A DNA stretch of 64,000 bases from Neisseria sp. (GCF_030527965.1 NZ_JAUMZU010000002.1:124001-188000), one strand, 5' to 3'. Shown: positions 26,350 through 34,493, counted from the first letter of the stretch. Numbers and translations are program-made. Notes: a model not told the origin generated them from the letters alone.

Positions 26350-26961
26350 ATGACCAAGCTTTTTACTGCCTTACTGGCCATGCCGGCCATTGTGTTGGCA
26401 AGCCCTTACGTACAGGCTGCGCCGGCGGAGCATCCGGCTCAGGTGCAGTTTAAACAGAATATGGACGCGGTGCTGGTTGCCGCACGCAACAAAAGCCTGA
26501 GCGAAGAGCAGAAAATCCGGCAGATTACCGGCTATGCCGACCATTATCTGGATTACCAGCGTATCTCGGCGCTGGCGGTGGGTTTGCCTTGGCGCCAGTT
26601 TGACGACAAACAGAAGAGTGATTTTATTCAGGCGTTTAAAGATATGGTGGTGGGGATTTACGCCCATTCCGCGCTGATGGGTGCGGCGGAAGCGCAGGTA
26701 GTGCTGCTGCCTAAAATCAAAGAGGAAAAAAACAATCGGGTAACCGTGTATACCGAAATCAAAACCGGCAGCGGCAAAAAATACGAGGTGGGTTACCGCC
26801 TGTATCCTGAAAACTCGGTTTATAAGATTTATGATATTCAGGTTGATGGCTCCAGCTTGGTTACGGTTTACCGCAATCAGTTTAACGAGCTCATCAAGCA
26901 AAAAGGCATCGACGGTGCTATTGCTACCGTACGCGCGAAAGGTTTGAAAAAAGTAGAGTAA
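26350..26961 (+). CDS. MlaC/Ttg2D-like periplasmic phospholipid-binding protein
   Basis: A 203-residue exported protein with a Sec signal ending in V-Q-A-A. The mature part has the Ttg2 pattern: Y-A-D-H-Y-L-D-Y-Q-R-I-S-A-L-A-V-G, then V-x-V-x-T-E-I-K-T-G-S-G-K-K-Y-E-V-G-Y-R-L-Y, then Y-K-I-Y-D-I-Q-V-D-G-x-S-L-V-T-x-Y-R-x-Q-F. MlaC carries phospholipids between outer and inner membrane complexes. No mlaEFDB genes are adjacent, so it is either the dispersed MlaC or a second copy. It ends with a DUS terminator. Confidence 0.85.
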   Translation: MTKLFTALLAMPAIVLASPYVQAAPAEHPAQVQFKQNMDAVLVAARNKSLSEEQKIRQITGYADHYLDYQRISALAVGLPWRQFDDKQKSDFIQAFKDMVVGIYAHSALMGAAEAQVVLLPKIKEEKNNRVTVYTEIKTGSGKKYEVGYRLYPENSVYKIYDIQVDGSSLVTVYRNQFNELIKQKGIDGAIATVRAKGLKKVE

Positions 26962-26975
26962 ACCTGCCGTGATTG

Positions 26976-27013
26976 AAAAAGCCTGTCTGAAAAGCGTTCA
27001 GACAGGCTTTTTT
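26976..27013 (+). terminator. DUS-pair terminator after the MlaC-like gene
   Basis: AAAAAGCCTGTCTGAA and its complement, followed by TTTTT, 14 bases after the stop. AG form of the DUS. Confidence 0.85.
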
Positions 27014-27089
27014 ATGCGAGGCGGCGCGCCTCGATGTTTCAGACTAGCAATATGTTAAAATCGCCTTTTCCAAACACACCGCCAAGCCA

Positions 27090-28445
27090 ATGCCGTCATC
27101 ACTTGTCCGTCTGACCGAACTTGTCCGCCTGTTGCAGGAACGTGCTTATATTTTTGCCGCCGACCCGCAACCGATTACCGACGCGTTACGGCACGCCGCC
27201 GGCAGCGCAGAAGAAAAACTCGGCCGCCGCGCGGAAATGATTGATAGCGATCGCAAGCTGCAAGAAGCGCTGGGGAGAACGGAACAGGCTTCCCGCTGGC
27301 TGCTGGCCGCAGCCACGCTGATATGGCTGGCCGTCGGTTTTTCAGGAACATTCGGCCTGATGCAGCAAAGCGCCTTGAATTTCTTTTTCGTCGCCGCCGG
27401 TATTCTCGGTTTGCATACCGTGATGCTGCTGGGCTGGCTGCTGTTTACCTTTTTGTCTCGTCGCGGATCTGTCGGATTTTTCATCAACCCGGCCACCTGG
27501 ATTCGCGGTAAAGACCCGGTCAGCCAAGCGGTATTGCGGCTGTATCTTAACGAATGGCAGCAGCCGTCTACCCGTTGGTTTGTCAGCAAAATTTTGCACC
27601 GTTTGTGGCTGGCCGCGTTGTTCGGCATGTTGGCTGCCGTTATTTTGCTGTTGTTGGTGCGGCAATATACGTTTAACTGGGAAAGCACGTTGTTGAGCGA
27701 TGATGCGTCGGTAAGATTGGTGGCGTTGCTTTCATGGTTGCCCGCCAAGTTGGGCTTCCCGACGCCAGATGCAACGGTGGTACTTGCCAGCCGTTTGAAT
27801 AACGATGCCGCCACCGCGCAGCAGTGGGGCGGCTTGTTGATTGGCAGCATCGTATGCTACGGCATGTTGCCGCGCTTGGCAGCATGGTTCGCTTGCCATT
27901 TATTGTCGCGCCGTCAGCGCAGTGCTGTGTTGCCGCTTAATCTGCCTTATTACCAAAACATCATTCAGCATTGGCAAACGAGGGTGGTGGATGCCGATAC
28001 CCAAACCGAAAGCGTTGCCACCGTCAGCCCGAAAATCAGCCTCGGCCATGCGCCCAAATGGGCGGTGATGCTGGAAACCGAGTGGTTCGACAAACAATGG
28101 TACCGTTATGTTTTAGGTCAGGACTGGCTTGATCAAGGCTGTGCGAGTAATCGCGAACAGGTGGCGGCCTTAACAAACCGCTTGCAGCAAGAGCCGGCTC
28201 AGTTGCTGATTGGCGTGCGGGCGCAAGCCATGCCGGATCGGGGTGTTTTACGCCAGCTTGTCGGGTTGGCCGAAGCAGCGGAAGGCGGAGCGGTGGTGCA
28301 GCTTTTAAGCGATGGCAACAATGCGGCAAATATTCAGGAATATTTGAGCCGTTGGCACGAAGCGCTGAACGAGCGCGGTTTGCCGTGGCTGGATCCGCCC
28401 GGCGTTAGTCAGCAAGAGCGGCAGGCGCGGCAGAGTTCGGTATAA
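27090..28445 (+). CDS. DUF2868 domain inner-membrane protein
   Basis: A 451-residue protein. A soluble N-terminal region (about 1-68) is followed by membrane segments at about 70-90 and 97-125, and again at about 175-200 and 245-270, then a cytoplasmic C-terminal half with W-A-V-M-L-E-T-E-W-F. This layout matches DUF2868, found next to a DUF3482 GTPase in many beta- and gammaproteobacteria. The pair forms an uncharacterised membrane-GTPase system. It is separated from its partner by 87 bases with one DUS, and the two are probably one operon. Confidence 0.8.
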   Translation: MPSSLVRLTELVRLLQERAYIFAADPQPITDALRHAAGSAEEKLGRRAEMIDSDRKLQEALGRTEQASRWLLAAATLIWLAVGFSGTFGLMQQSALNFFFVAAGILGLHTVMLLGWLLFTFLSRRGSVGFFINPATWIRGKDPVSQAVLRLYLNEWQQPSTRWFVSKILHRLWLAALFGMLAAVILLLLVRQYTFNWESTLLSDDASVRLVALLSWLPAKLGFPTPDATVVLASRLNNDAATAQQWGGLLIGSIVCYGMLPRLAAWFACHLLSRRQRSAVLPLNLPYYQNIIQHWQTRVVDADTQTESVATVSPKISLGHAPKWAVMLETEWFDKQWYRYVLGQDWLDQGCASNREQVAALTNRLQQEPAQLLIGVRAQAMPDRGVLRQLVGLAEAAEGGAVVQLLSDGNNAANIQEYLSRWHEALNERGLPWLDPPGVSQQERQARQSSV

Positions 28446-28470
28446 AGGCCGATTTTTATTCTCTAATTTA

Positions 28471-28482
28471 TGCCTGTCTGAA
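28471..28482 (+). repeat. DUS between the DUF2868 and DUF3482 genes
   Basis: An exact unpaired TGCCTGTCTGAA within the operon gap. Confidence 0.85.
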
Positions 28483-28532
28483 AAACGGCAGCCGGTCGGT
28501 TGCGGTTTGTTTAACCTATCTGATAACTTGTG

Positions 28533-29888
28533 ATGATGAAACAAGATACTTCTTTATCTTTGGCCGTAGTCGGCCATACCAATACCGGTAAGACCTCATT
28601 ACTGCGCACCTTGCTACGCGACAGCACCTTTGGCGAAGTGAAAAATGCCCCGTCAACTACGCGGCATGTCGAAGAAGCATTGATTAACGACGGCAGCACA
28701 ACTCTGGTGCGTCTGTATGATACGCCCGGTTTGGAAGATGCAGGCGGCGTGTTGGATTGGCTGGAGAGCCACACTTCATCGCGCGCCGACGGTATCGAGC
28801 GGTTGCAGCAGTTTCTCGAAAGCCTGGAAGCGCAAGGCGATTTCAATCAAGAAGCCAAAGTTTTGCGCCAGTTGCTGCAGAGCGACATGGCCTTGTATGT
28901 CATTGATGCCCGCGAACCGGTGTTAAACAAATATAAAGACGAATTAACCATATTGTCTTGGTGCGCCAAGCCGGTGATGCCGGTTTTCAATTTCACGGAA
29001 GGGCACAGCCTCGACGAATGGGCTGCTATGCTGGCACGGCGCGGTTTGCACATATACAGCGGCTTTGACACCGTCGCTTTTGATTTCGAAGGCGAGCTGC
29101 GATTGTGGGACAACCTTGCCACCATGTTGCCCGAACGCGACATCCTCGACCGCTTGATGGCGATGCGTCGTCGAGAGTGGCAAGCATTGGATGCCGATGC
29201 CAGGCGCGAAATCGCACATTTTTTGCTGGAAGTGGCAGCGTACCGTCAGGAAATCGAAGAAAACGATCCGCCCGAACCAGTGCTGCAGAAAATGCAATCG
29301 GCGGTGCGCCAGCAGGAGCGGGCGCTACAGCAGCAATTATTCCAAAATTATCGTTTTTACCACAACGAAATCGATACCGGCGAATGGGCGCTGAAGGCGT
29401 TTAAACAAGATCCGTTTGATGCCGAACTGTTGAAAACCTACGGCATCCGCACCGGCACGGGCGCCGCCACCGGAGCGTTAATCGGATTGGGCGTGGATAT
29501 GGTAACGTTAGGCGGATCGCTCGGGCTGGGAACCGCTATCGGCGGTATTTTAGGCGGCGTCTTGCCGAATATGCAGGATATTTCGGATAAATTAACCGGT
29601 AGGCAAACCTTATATATCGATCCCGAAAACCTGACTTTACTGGCAGCGCGCGCATTGGATTTGCTCGCGGCTCTGCAAAAGAGGGGGCATGCGGCGCAAA
29701 ATGAAATTCAAGTCATCAGCGGCAAAGCGCCGTGGCGGCCTTCGCACCTGCCGGAGGAATTGGTTAAAGCCAGAAGCCGATCGAAGTGGTCGTCTTTGAA
29801 TACCGGATTGCCCGAAAACAGCCGAAGAGAAAGGATGGAAGCGGCCGAGGGTTTGGCAAGCAAGCTGAGCCTCCTGTCTGAAAAATAG
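28533..29888 (+). CDS. DUF3482 domain GTPase
   Basis: A 451-residue Era/TrmE-like GTPase. G1 is G-H-T-N-T-G-K-T-S (about residues 14-22), G2 lies in the S-T-T-R-H segment, and G3 is D-T-P-G-L. The usual NKxD G4 is not obvious; N-F-T-E occupies that place. A C-terminal DUF3482 region holds a glycine-zipper hydrophobic stretch (G-A-A-T-G-A-L-I-G-L-G through G-G-I-L-G-G) that may insert in membrane. The start is uncertain: GTG at 28530, ATG at 28533 and ATG at 28536 are all possible. The last codons (L-L-S-E-K-stop) come from a DUS-like CTCCTGTCTGAA. Confidence 0.83.
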   Translation: MMKQDTSLSLAVVGHTNTGKTSLLRTLLRDSTFGEVKNAPSTTRHVEEALINDGSTTLVRLYDTPGLEDAGGVLDWLESHTSSRADGIERLQQFLESLEAQGDFNQEAKVLRQLLQSDMALYVIDAREPVLNKYKDELTILSWCAKPVMPVFNFTEGHSLDEWAAMLARRGLHIYSGFDTVAFDFEGELRLWDNLATMLPERDILDRLMAMRRREWQALDADARREIAHFLLEVAAYRQEIEENDPPEPVLQKMQSAVRQQERALQQQLFQNYRFYHNEIDTGEWALKAFKQDPFDAELLKTYGIRTGTGAATGALIGLGVDMVTLGGSLGLGTAIGGILGGVLPNMQDISDKLTGRQTLYIDPENLTLLAARALDLLAALQKRGHAAQNEIQVISGKAPWRPSHLPEELVKARSRSKWSSLNTGLPENSRRERMEAAEGLASKLSLLSEK

Positions 29889-29953
29889 ACCTGTAAGGTG
29901 TTGCGATAGCGTAACAAAATCGATGCGATTGAATTATTTGAAACAAAACAACA

Positions 29954-29982
29954 TTGACGTAATAAAAAGATTTGTAGAAAAT
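29954..29982 (+). promoter_or_regulatory. Probable promoter of the first sibling sRNA
   Basis: TTGACG (29954-29959) is followed by GAAAAT at 29977-29982 (17-bp spacer) or TAGAAA at 29975-29980. Transcription should begin near 29989. Confidence 0.55.
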
Positions 29983-29988
29983 AACGGC

Positions 29989-30076
29989 AGTCGGGCGGGG
30001 AAGCCCTTCCGACTTGTTTCTCCTCTATTTCTCCTTTGTAGACTTGGCACACATTTTTTAATGTGTGCATTTTTTT
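29989..30076 (+). ncRNA. Sibling sRNA copy 1 (NmsR/RcoF type)
   Basis: About 88 nt. A 5' hairpin (GTCGG near 29990 with CCGAC at 30009-30013) is followed by an unstructured pyrimidine tract holding two anti-Shine-Dalgarno words, CTCCTC and CTCCTTT. A rho-independent terminator at 30047-30076 ends it. A 42-nt block (30014-30055) is repeated exactly in copy 2 at 30252-30293. Tandem sibling sRNAs with these loops are known in pathogenic Neisseria (NmsRA/NmsRB, also called RcoF2/RcoF1 or NgncR_163/162). There they act with Hfq to repress TCA-cycle and propionate genes by pairing near start codons. Ends are estimated from promoter and terminator. Confidence 0.8.
30047..30076 (+). terminator. Terminator of sibling sRNA 1
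   Basis: GCACACATT (30047-30055) pairs with AATGTGTGC (30060-30068) around a TTTT loop, then a seven-base T-run. Confidence 0.9.
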
Positions 30077-30190
30077 ATGTATCGGTCTGGTCAACAGGGC
30101 TTTGATTCAGTTTTGCGCCATCAAATTTCTTTTGTCGGCCTATTTTTTATAGGAAAAATTAAAAATTATTGTAAATATAGTAGATTTTAA

Positions 30191-30219
30191 TTGACAACGA
30201 TTTTGATGCACGCCATAAT
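30191..30219 (+). promoter_or_regulatory. Sigma-70 promoter of sibling sRNA 2
   Basis: A perfect -35 TTGACA (30191-30196), an exact 17-bp spacer and -10 CATAAT (30214-30219). It is the cleanest promoter in the window; the start should lie at about 30226. Confidence 0.85.
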
Positions 30220-30225
30220 AGAAGG

Positions 30226-30317
30226 TATTAGATGGTACAAGGTGCTGTCTATTGTTTCTCCTCTATTTCTCCTTTGTAGACTTGGCACACATTATTTTTT
30301 AATGTGTGCATTTTTTT
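30226..30317 (+). ncRNA. Sibling sRNA copy 2 (NmsR/RcoF type)
   Basis: About 92 nt. The 5' part differs from copy 1 (GAAGGTATTAGATGG region), but the 42 nt from 30252 are identical, including both CTCCT words. The terminator at 30285-30317 differs only by three extra bases (ATT) in the loop. Its own strong promoter means the two copies can be controlled separately, while sharing the same seed regions and thus probably the same targets. Confidence 0.82.
30285..30317 (+). terminator. Terminator of sibling sRNA 2
   Basis: GCACACATT (30285-30293) and AATGTGTGC (30301-30309) around a 7-nt loop, followed by seven T. Confidence 0.9.
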
Positions 30318-30553
30318 GCTTAATAATAAATTGTTTGCTTGAAGTTTTGTTTCAGGTAAGCATCGCTTCTGCTCTATACATGAAATACATGTTTAAATCA
30401 TTTTTTGCAAACGCGTGCCCTCATTATCGGCTAAAATGCCAGCTTCTCACTATAGCCGCCATTTAAATTTCACGACGGCCTTTCTGCTTTTTGCCGTACC
30501 GTTCCGGCTTGTCGCCTTATATCAAGAATCGTTTATTCCAAAGGATTTTACAT

Positions 30554-32092
30554 ATGGATACTCCGCTTACCGTTGCTTTTTCTATCAAAGACAAACAGCC
30601 GATTGAGCTGATTGGCAAAATGGCCAACCGGCACGGTTTGATTGCCGGCGCCACCGGTACCGGCAAAACCGTTACTTTGCGCAAAATGGCGGAAATGTTC
30701 AGTAATCAAGGCGTGCCGGTGTTTATGGCTGATGTTAAAGGCGATTTATCCGGTATCTGTCATGCTGGCGACGGCAGCGGCAAAATAGGCGAACGCATGG
30801 CCGAATATGGTTTGGAAGCAGCTTATCTGAGCGGTTTTCCGGTGCGTTTCTGGGATGTGTATGGCGATACGGGTATTCCGGTGCGCGTAACCATTTCGGA
30901 AATGGGGCCGATGCTTTTGGCTCGTTTGATGAATTTGAACGATACGCAGGAAGGTTTGCTCAATTTGGTTTTCAAAGTAGCCGATGATAACGGCTGGCAC
31001 TTGATAGACCTGAAGGATCTGCGCGGCATTTTGCAACATGTGTCCGACCATGCCAAAGAGTATCGTACGCAATACGGTAACGTTTCTGCGGCCAGTGTGG
31101 GTGCCATTCAGCGCCAGCTGTTGACGATGGAAAACGAAGGCGCGGAGCATTTTTTCGGTGAGCCGGCATTGAACCTGCAAGATTGGATGCAAACCGAAAA
31201 CGGTAAGGGCGTTATCAATATTCTCAATTCGGAAAAGCTGATGCGCAGCCCGCGCCTGTATAGTGCGTTTTTATTATGGTTTTTGGCCGAGCTGTTTGAG
31301 ATGTTGCCGGAAGTGGGTGATTTGGCGTTGCCGAAATTCGTGATGTTTTTCGATGAGGCGCATTTGATTTTCGATAATGCGGCGCCTGCTCTGATAGAGC
31401 AGATTGAGCAGGTGGTGCGCCTGATTCGTTCCAAAGGCGTGGGTGTCTATTTCGTGACACAAAATCCGCTGGATTTGCCGGATAGCATTCTTGGGCAGCT
31501 CGGTAATCGGGTGCAGCATGCTTTGCGTGCTTTTACTCCGCGAGACCAAAAAGCCGTGCGTGCCGCCGCTGATACGTTTCGCAGTAATCCCGATTTGAAA
31601 GTGGCCGAAGTAATTACGGAATTGGGCGTCGGTGAGGCGTTGGTGTCTTTTTTGGATGAAAAAGGCATGCCCGGCATTGTGCAGCGCGCCAACATCATGC
31701 CGCCCCAATCGCAGCTTGCGCCTTTGGCTGCAGAAGAGCGCAATGCTATCTTTCAAAAAGATGCGCTTTATGCCAGCTATAAAGATGCGGTCGACAATTA
31801 TTCCGCTTATGAAGCCTTGCAGGAATTAAGCGCGCAGCAGTCTGCCGAAGGCGAGCGTCAAGCTCAGGCAAAGGCAGAGGAGAAAAGTGAAAAAGCGGCG
31901 GAAAAAGCCAAAGCCAATGAAAAAGACGGTATGCTCGGCGGTTTTCTGGGCGGTTTGTTTGGCAGCCGTAAAAAATCCAACCAAGGTATTGCTTACGATT
32001 TGGCCGATTCGGTCGGCAGCCAGTTGAACCGGCAGGTAACCAATGCGATTTCGCGCAGCATTATGGGCGTGATTAAAAATATGATGAAATAA
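30554..32092 (+). CDS. HerA-like ATPase, DUF853 (YjgR family)
   Basis: A 512-residue ATPase. Walker A is A-G-A-T-G-T-G-K-T-V (about 31-40) and Walker B is V-M-F-F-D-E-A-H-L-I-F, with F-V-T-Q-N-P-L-D-L-P as the following sensor. The order and the D-V-K-G-D-L-S-G motif are those of DUF853/YjgR, related to HerA-FtsK translocases. An Ala/Glu/Lys-rich linker leads to a glycine-rich segment (G-G-F-L-G-G-L-F-G) and a C-terminal S-x-x-R-x-I-M-G-V-I-K. The biological role is unknown. The ATG at 30554 has AAGGA upstream. Confidence 0.9.
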   Translation: MDTPLTVAFSIKDKQPIELIGKMANRHGLIAGATGTGKTVTLRKMAEMFSNQGVPVFMADVKGDLSGICHAGDGSGKIGERMAEYGLEAAYLSGFPVRFWDVYGDTGIPVRVTISEMGPMLLARLMNLNDTQEGLLNLVFKVADDNGWHLIDLKDLRGILQHVSDHAKEYRTQYGNVSAASVGAIQRQLLTMENEGAEHFFGEPALNLQDWMQTENGKGVINILNSEKLMRSPRLYSAFLLWFLAELFEMLPEVGDLALPKFVMFFDEAHLIFDNAAPALIEQIEQVVRLIRSKGVGVYFVTQNPLDLPDSILGQLGNRVQHALRAFTPRDQKAVRAAADTFRSNPDLKVAEVITELGVGEALVSFLDEKGMPGIVQRANIMPPQSQLAPLAAEERNAIFQKDALYASYKDAVDNYSAYEALQELSAQQSAEGERQAQAKAEEKSEKAAEKAKANEKDGMLGGFLGGLFGSRKKSNQGIAYDLADSVGSQLNRQVTNAISRSIMGVIKNMMK

Positions 32093-32097
32093 TCTTA

Positions 32098-32131
32098 ATG
32101 CCTGTCTGAAAACCGTTTTTCAGACAGGCAT
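32098..32131 (+). terminator. DUS-pair hairpin after the HerA-like gene
   Basis: TGCCTGTCTGAAAA (32099-32112) and its complement (32117-32130) form a 14-bp stem 6 bases after the stop. The T-run is weak. Confidence 0.7.
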
Positions 32132-32215
32132 AGTAGGTTTGATGCTTCTAAAGATAATAATCTATATTGTGATAATATAGGCAAGTCAGGCGGATGATGT
32201 TTATTTGAATAAGTA

Positions 32216-32227
32216 TGCCTGTCTGAA
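32216..32227 (+). repeat. DUS in the trpA leader
   Basis: An exact TGCCTGTCTGAA 22 bases before the trpA ATG. Confidence 0.85.
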
Positions 32228-32249
32228 ACAAAAAAAATCAGGAATTTTC

Positions 32250-33032
32250 ATGAATAGAATACAAACCGCTTTTTCCGCCCTCGACGGTAAAAAAGCTCTG
32301 ATTACTTACATTACCGCTGGCGATCCGAGCTTAGAGGCCACCTTGGATTTGATGCACAGTCTTGCCGAAAACGGTGCCGACATTATTGAATTGGGCATTC
32401 CTTTTTCCGATCCGATGGCAGACGGGCCGACTATCCAGCGAGCCGCCGAGCGCGCGTTGGCCGAAGGCGTTTCGTTGAAAGACGTGTTGTCTTTAGTGGC
32501 GCAGTTTCGCCAAACCAACCAAACCACGCCCGTTGTGTTGATGGGTTATCTTAATCCCGTTCATAAAATGGGTTATGAAACTTTTGCTCGCGCTGCTGCC
32601 CAAGCCAGCGTTGACGGCGTGTTAACGGTGGATAATCCGGTCGAAACCATTGCCCCGTTGCAACAAGCGCTGAAAAACGAGGGGATAGACTGTATTTTCC
32701 TCATCGCGCCGACGACTGGCGAGGAGCGCATCCAAACCATCGCAAAACATGCCGGTGGTTTCGTTTACTATGTTTCGCTCAAAGGTGTAACCGGTTCGGC
32801 CGCCTTGGATACGCAAGAAGTGGCTGATAAAATTGCTTTGCTGCGAAAATATATTTCCATTCCCATTGGCGTCGGCTTCGGTATCAGCGATGCCGAAAGC
32901 GCTAAGCAAATCAGCCGAGCGGCCGATGCGGTGATTATCGGCAGCCGGATTGTGAAAGAAATCGAAAGCAATCCCGGCAATGAAGCCCAAGCAGTGGGCG
33001 TTTTGGTTAAAACGCTGAAAAATGCCATCTGA
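32250..33032 (+). CDS. trpA: Tryptophan synthase alpha chain
   Basis: A 260-residue TIM barrel. It has T-Y-I-T-A-G-D-P near the N-terminus, E-L-G-I-P-F-S-D-P-M-A-D-G-P-x-I-Q with the catalytic Glu and Asp, M-G-Y-L-N-P, the loop-6 region Y-V-S-L-K-G-V-T-G, and G-F-G-I-S. It cleaves indole-3-glycerol phosphate to indole for TrpB. The ATG at 32250 gives normal length; an in-frame TTG at 32205 would translate through the DUS and is unlikely. It is not adjacent to trpB but lies beside accD. Confidence 0.96.
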   Translation: MNRIQTAFSALDGKKALITYITAGDPSLEATLDLMHSLAENGADIIELGIPFSDPMADGPTIQRAAERALAEGVSLKDVLSLVAQFRQTNQTTPVVLMGYLNPVHKMGYETFARAAAQASVDGVLTVDNPVETIAPLQQALKNEGIDCIFLIAPTTGEERIQTIAKHAGGFVYYVSLKGVTGSAALDTQEVADKIALLRKYISIPIGVGFGISDAESAKQISRAADAVIIGSRIVKEIESNPGNEAQAVGVLVKTLKNAI

Positions 33033-33140
33033 CGAGGCGGATAAAAACATTGCCAATCTGACGCTTGCTGGCTATATTGCGCGCTGCGATTCAGAATTAG
33101 GCATTTTCATTTTCAAATACCGACGGGCGATAAAGCATCA

Positions 33141-33152
33141 TGCCTGTCTGAA
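33141..33152 (+). repeat. DUS in the accD leader
   Basis: An exact TGCCTGTCTGAA 22 bases before the accD ATG. Confidence 0.85.
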
Positions 33153-33173
33153 AACATTTTTAAGGAGTCAACC

Positions 33174-34043
33174 ATGAGCTGGCTAGACAAAATCCTTCCT
33201 CCGAAAATCAAAAAAGACGAAGGCAGCAAATCCGGCGTTCCCGAAGGTCTGTGGCATAAATGCCCTTCATGCTCTGCCACCCTCTATACGACCGATTTAG
33301 CCCAAAACCATAATGTTTGCCCGAAATGTAACCATCATAATGCCATGACTGCACGCGAGCGCTTGGATTTATTACTGGATGCGGAAGGGCGGGAAGAAAT
33401 CGCAGCCAACATCAAACCGACCGACATCCTGAAATTCAAAGACAGCAAAAAATATCCGGATCGCCTGAGTGCTGCGAAAAAAGCCACTAACGAAGACGAT
33501 GCGCTGGTTGTGATGAAAGGCACCATCAACGGATTGCCCGCCGTGGTTGCTGCTTTTGAGTTCCGCTTTATCGGCGGGTCGATGGGCTCGGTTGTGGGCG
33601 AGCGTTTCGTGCAAGGGGTGCGTCGCGCCGTGGCTGATAATTGTAGCTTTATCTGTGTTGCAGCCAGCGGCGGTGCCCGTATGCAGGAAGGTTTGAATTC
33701 ATTGATGCAGATGACGAAAACCAGCGCTTCTTTGCATCTTTTGAGCGAAAACGGCCTGCCGTTTATTTCTGTACTGACCGACCCGACCATGGGCGGCGTA
33801 TCCGCCAGCTTTGCATTCTTGGGCGACATCGTATTGGCCGAGCCGGGCGCATTAATCGGGTTCGCCGGCCCGCGCGTTATCGAACAAACCGTACGCGAAA
33901 CGCTTCCGGAAGGCTTCCAGCGAGCTGAGTTTTTATTGGAAAAAGGCGCCATCGACCAAATTGTCGACCGTCGCCAAATGAAACAGCGCATCTGCGATTT
34001 GATTACATTGTTGCGTCGCGAAGAGGCGGTTAACGCCGCGTAA
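33174..34043 (+). CDS. accD: Acetyl-CoA carboxylase carboxyltransferase subunit beta
   Basis: A 289-residue subunit with an N-terminal zinc ribbon (Cys30, Cys33, Cys49, Cys52) and a crotonase-like carboxyltransferase domain with [11 protein letters not shown] and S-G-G-A-R-M-Q-E-G. With AccA it transfers carboxyl from biotin to acetyl-CoA, giving malonyl-CoA for fatty-acid synthesis. An AAGGAG RBS precedes the ATG. The trpA-accD order is common in proteobacteria, usually followed by folC, which is absent here. Confidence 0.96.
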   Translation: MSWLDKILPPKIKKDEGSKSGVPEGLWHKCPSCSATLYTTDLAQNHNVCPKCNHHNAMTARERLDLLLDAEGREEIAANIKPTDILKFKDSKKYPDRLSAAKKATNEDDALVVMKGTINGLPAVVAAFEFRFIGGSMGSVVGERFVQGVRRAVADNCSFICVAASGGARMQEGLNSLMQMTKTSASLHLLSENGLPFISVLTDPTMGGVSASFAFLGDIVLAEPGALIGFAGPRVIEQTVRETLPEGFQRAEFLLEKGAIDQIVDRRQMKQRICDLITLLRREEAVNAA

Positions 34044-34060
34044 CGCTTGTTTTTAACAAA

Positions 34061-34115
34061 AGCCTGTCTGAAAACTGTATGATAAATAAATCACAACGGT
34101 TTTCAGACAGGCTTA
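34061..34115 (+). terminator. DUS-pair hairpin after accD
   Basis: AAGCCTGTCTGAAAAC (34061-34076) and its complement (34100-34115) enclose a 23-nt loop, 17 bases after accD. The azoreductase remnant begins 14 bases further on. Confidence 0.7.
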
Positions 34116-34128
34116 TTTTCTTTTCCTT

Positions 34129-34281
34129 ATCTGGAAACTGTATTGGACTTTTTGGGCTTCCAAAGAGTGGAGAGTGTTCGCGCCGAAGGCACTTCACCAG
34201 ATGTTTTGGGCACTGAAGCCGCTGCAAAGAAAGCTTGTGCGGAAATTGATGCTATTTGGGCCGATTTCTCGGCAGAATAGG
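34129..34281 (+). pseudogene. 3' remnant of an FMN-dependent azoreductase gene (azoR-like)
   Basis: The frame reads Y-L-E-T-V-L-D-F-L-G-F-Q, then V-R-A-E-G-T-S-P, then A-A-A-K-K-A-C-A-E-I-D, and stops at 34279-34281. This follows the end of AzoR proteins, which have Y-L-x-x-F-L-G-F, an F-A-E-G motif and an A-x-A-A-I-D helix before the stop. There is no start codon or RBS and the first three quarters of the protein are missing. The homology begins just beyond the right arm of the DUS hairpin, so the deletion joint lies at or near the uptake sequence. The reading is from memory of the family and should be aligned. Confidence 0.6.
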
Positions 34282-34332
34282 CTTATTATGGTTATTCAAT
34301 ACGGCATCGAATCTGCAAGGTGAAAACGGATT

Positions 34333-34344
34333 TTCAGACAGGCA
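34333..34344 (-). repeat. DUS in the aceK upstream region
   Basis: An exact reverse-orientation TTCAGACAGGCA, unpaired. Confidence 0.85.
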
Positions 34345-34362
34345 TTGAGTTGATAGTCAAAT

Positions 34363-34395
34363 AAAGGAGGGGCGGTTTTCCCTCCTTTTGTTTTG
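34363..34395 (+). terminator. Non-DUS terminator upstream of aceK
   Basis: AAAGGAGGG (34363-34371) pairs with CCCTCCTTT (34380-34388), 9 bp with an 8-nt loop, followed by TGTTTT. It may be the old terminator of the lost azoreductase gene. Confidence 0.75.
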
Positions 34396-34493
34396 GGCGC
34401 AGTTTATGGTAGCCTAACGCAACGGTTGATAAGCAATATCAGATTATCAATCGTTATAAATAAAATAAACTTGTCTACAAGGAGCATCGGAAA

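Noticed and set aside
29923..30466. Two short frames over the sRNA region
   Set aside because: Both read S-P-L-F-L-L-C-R-L-G-T-H from the duplicated sRNA block. The identical DNA with promoters and terminators is better explained by non-coding RNAs.
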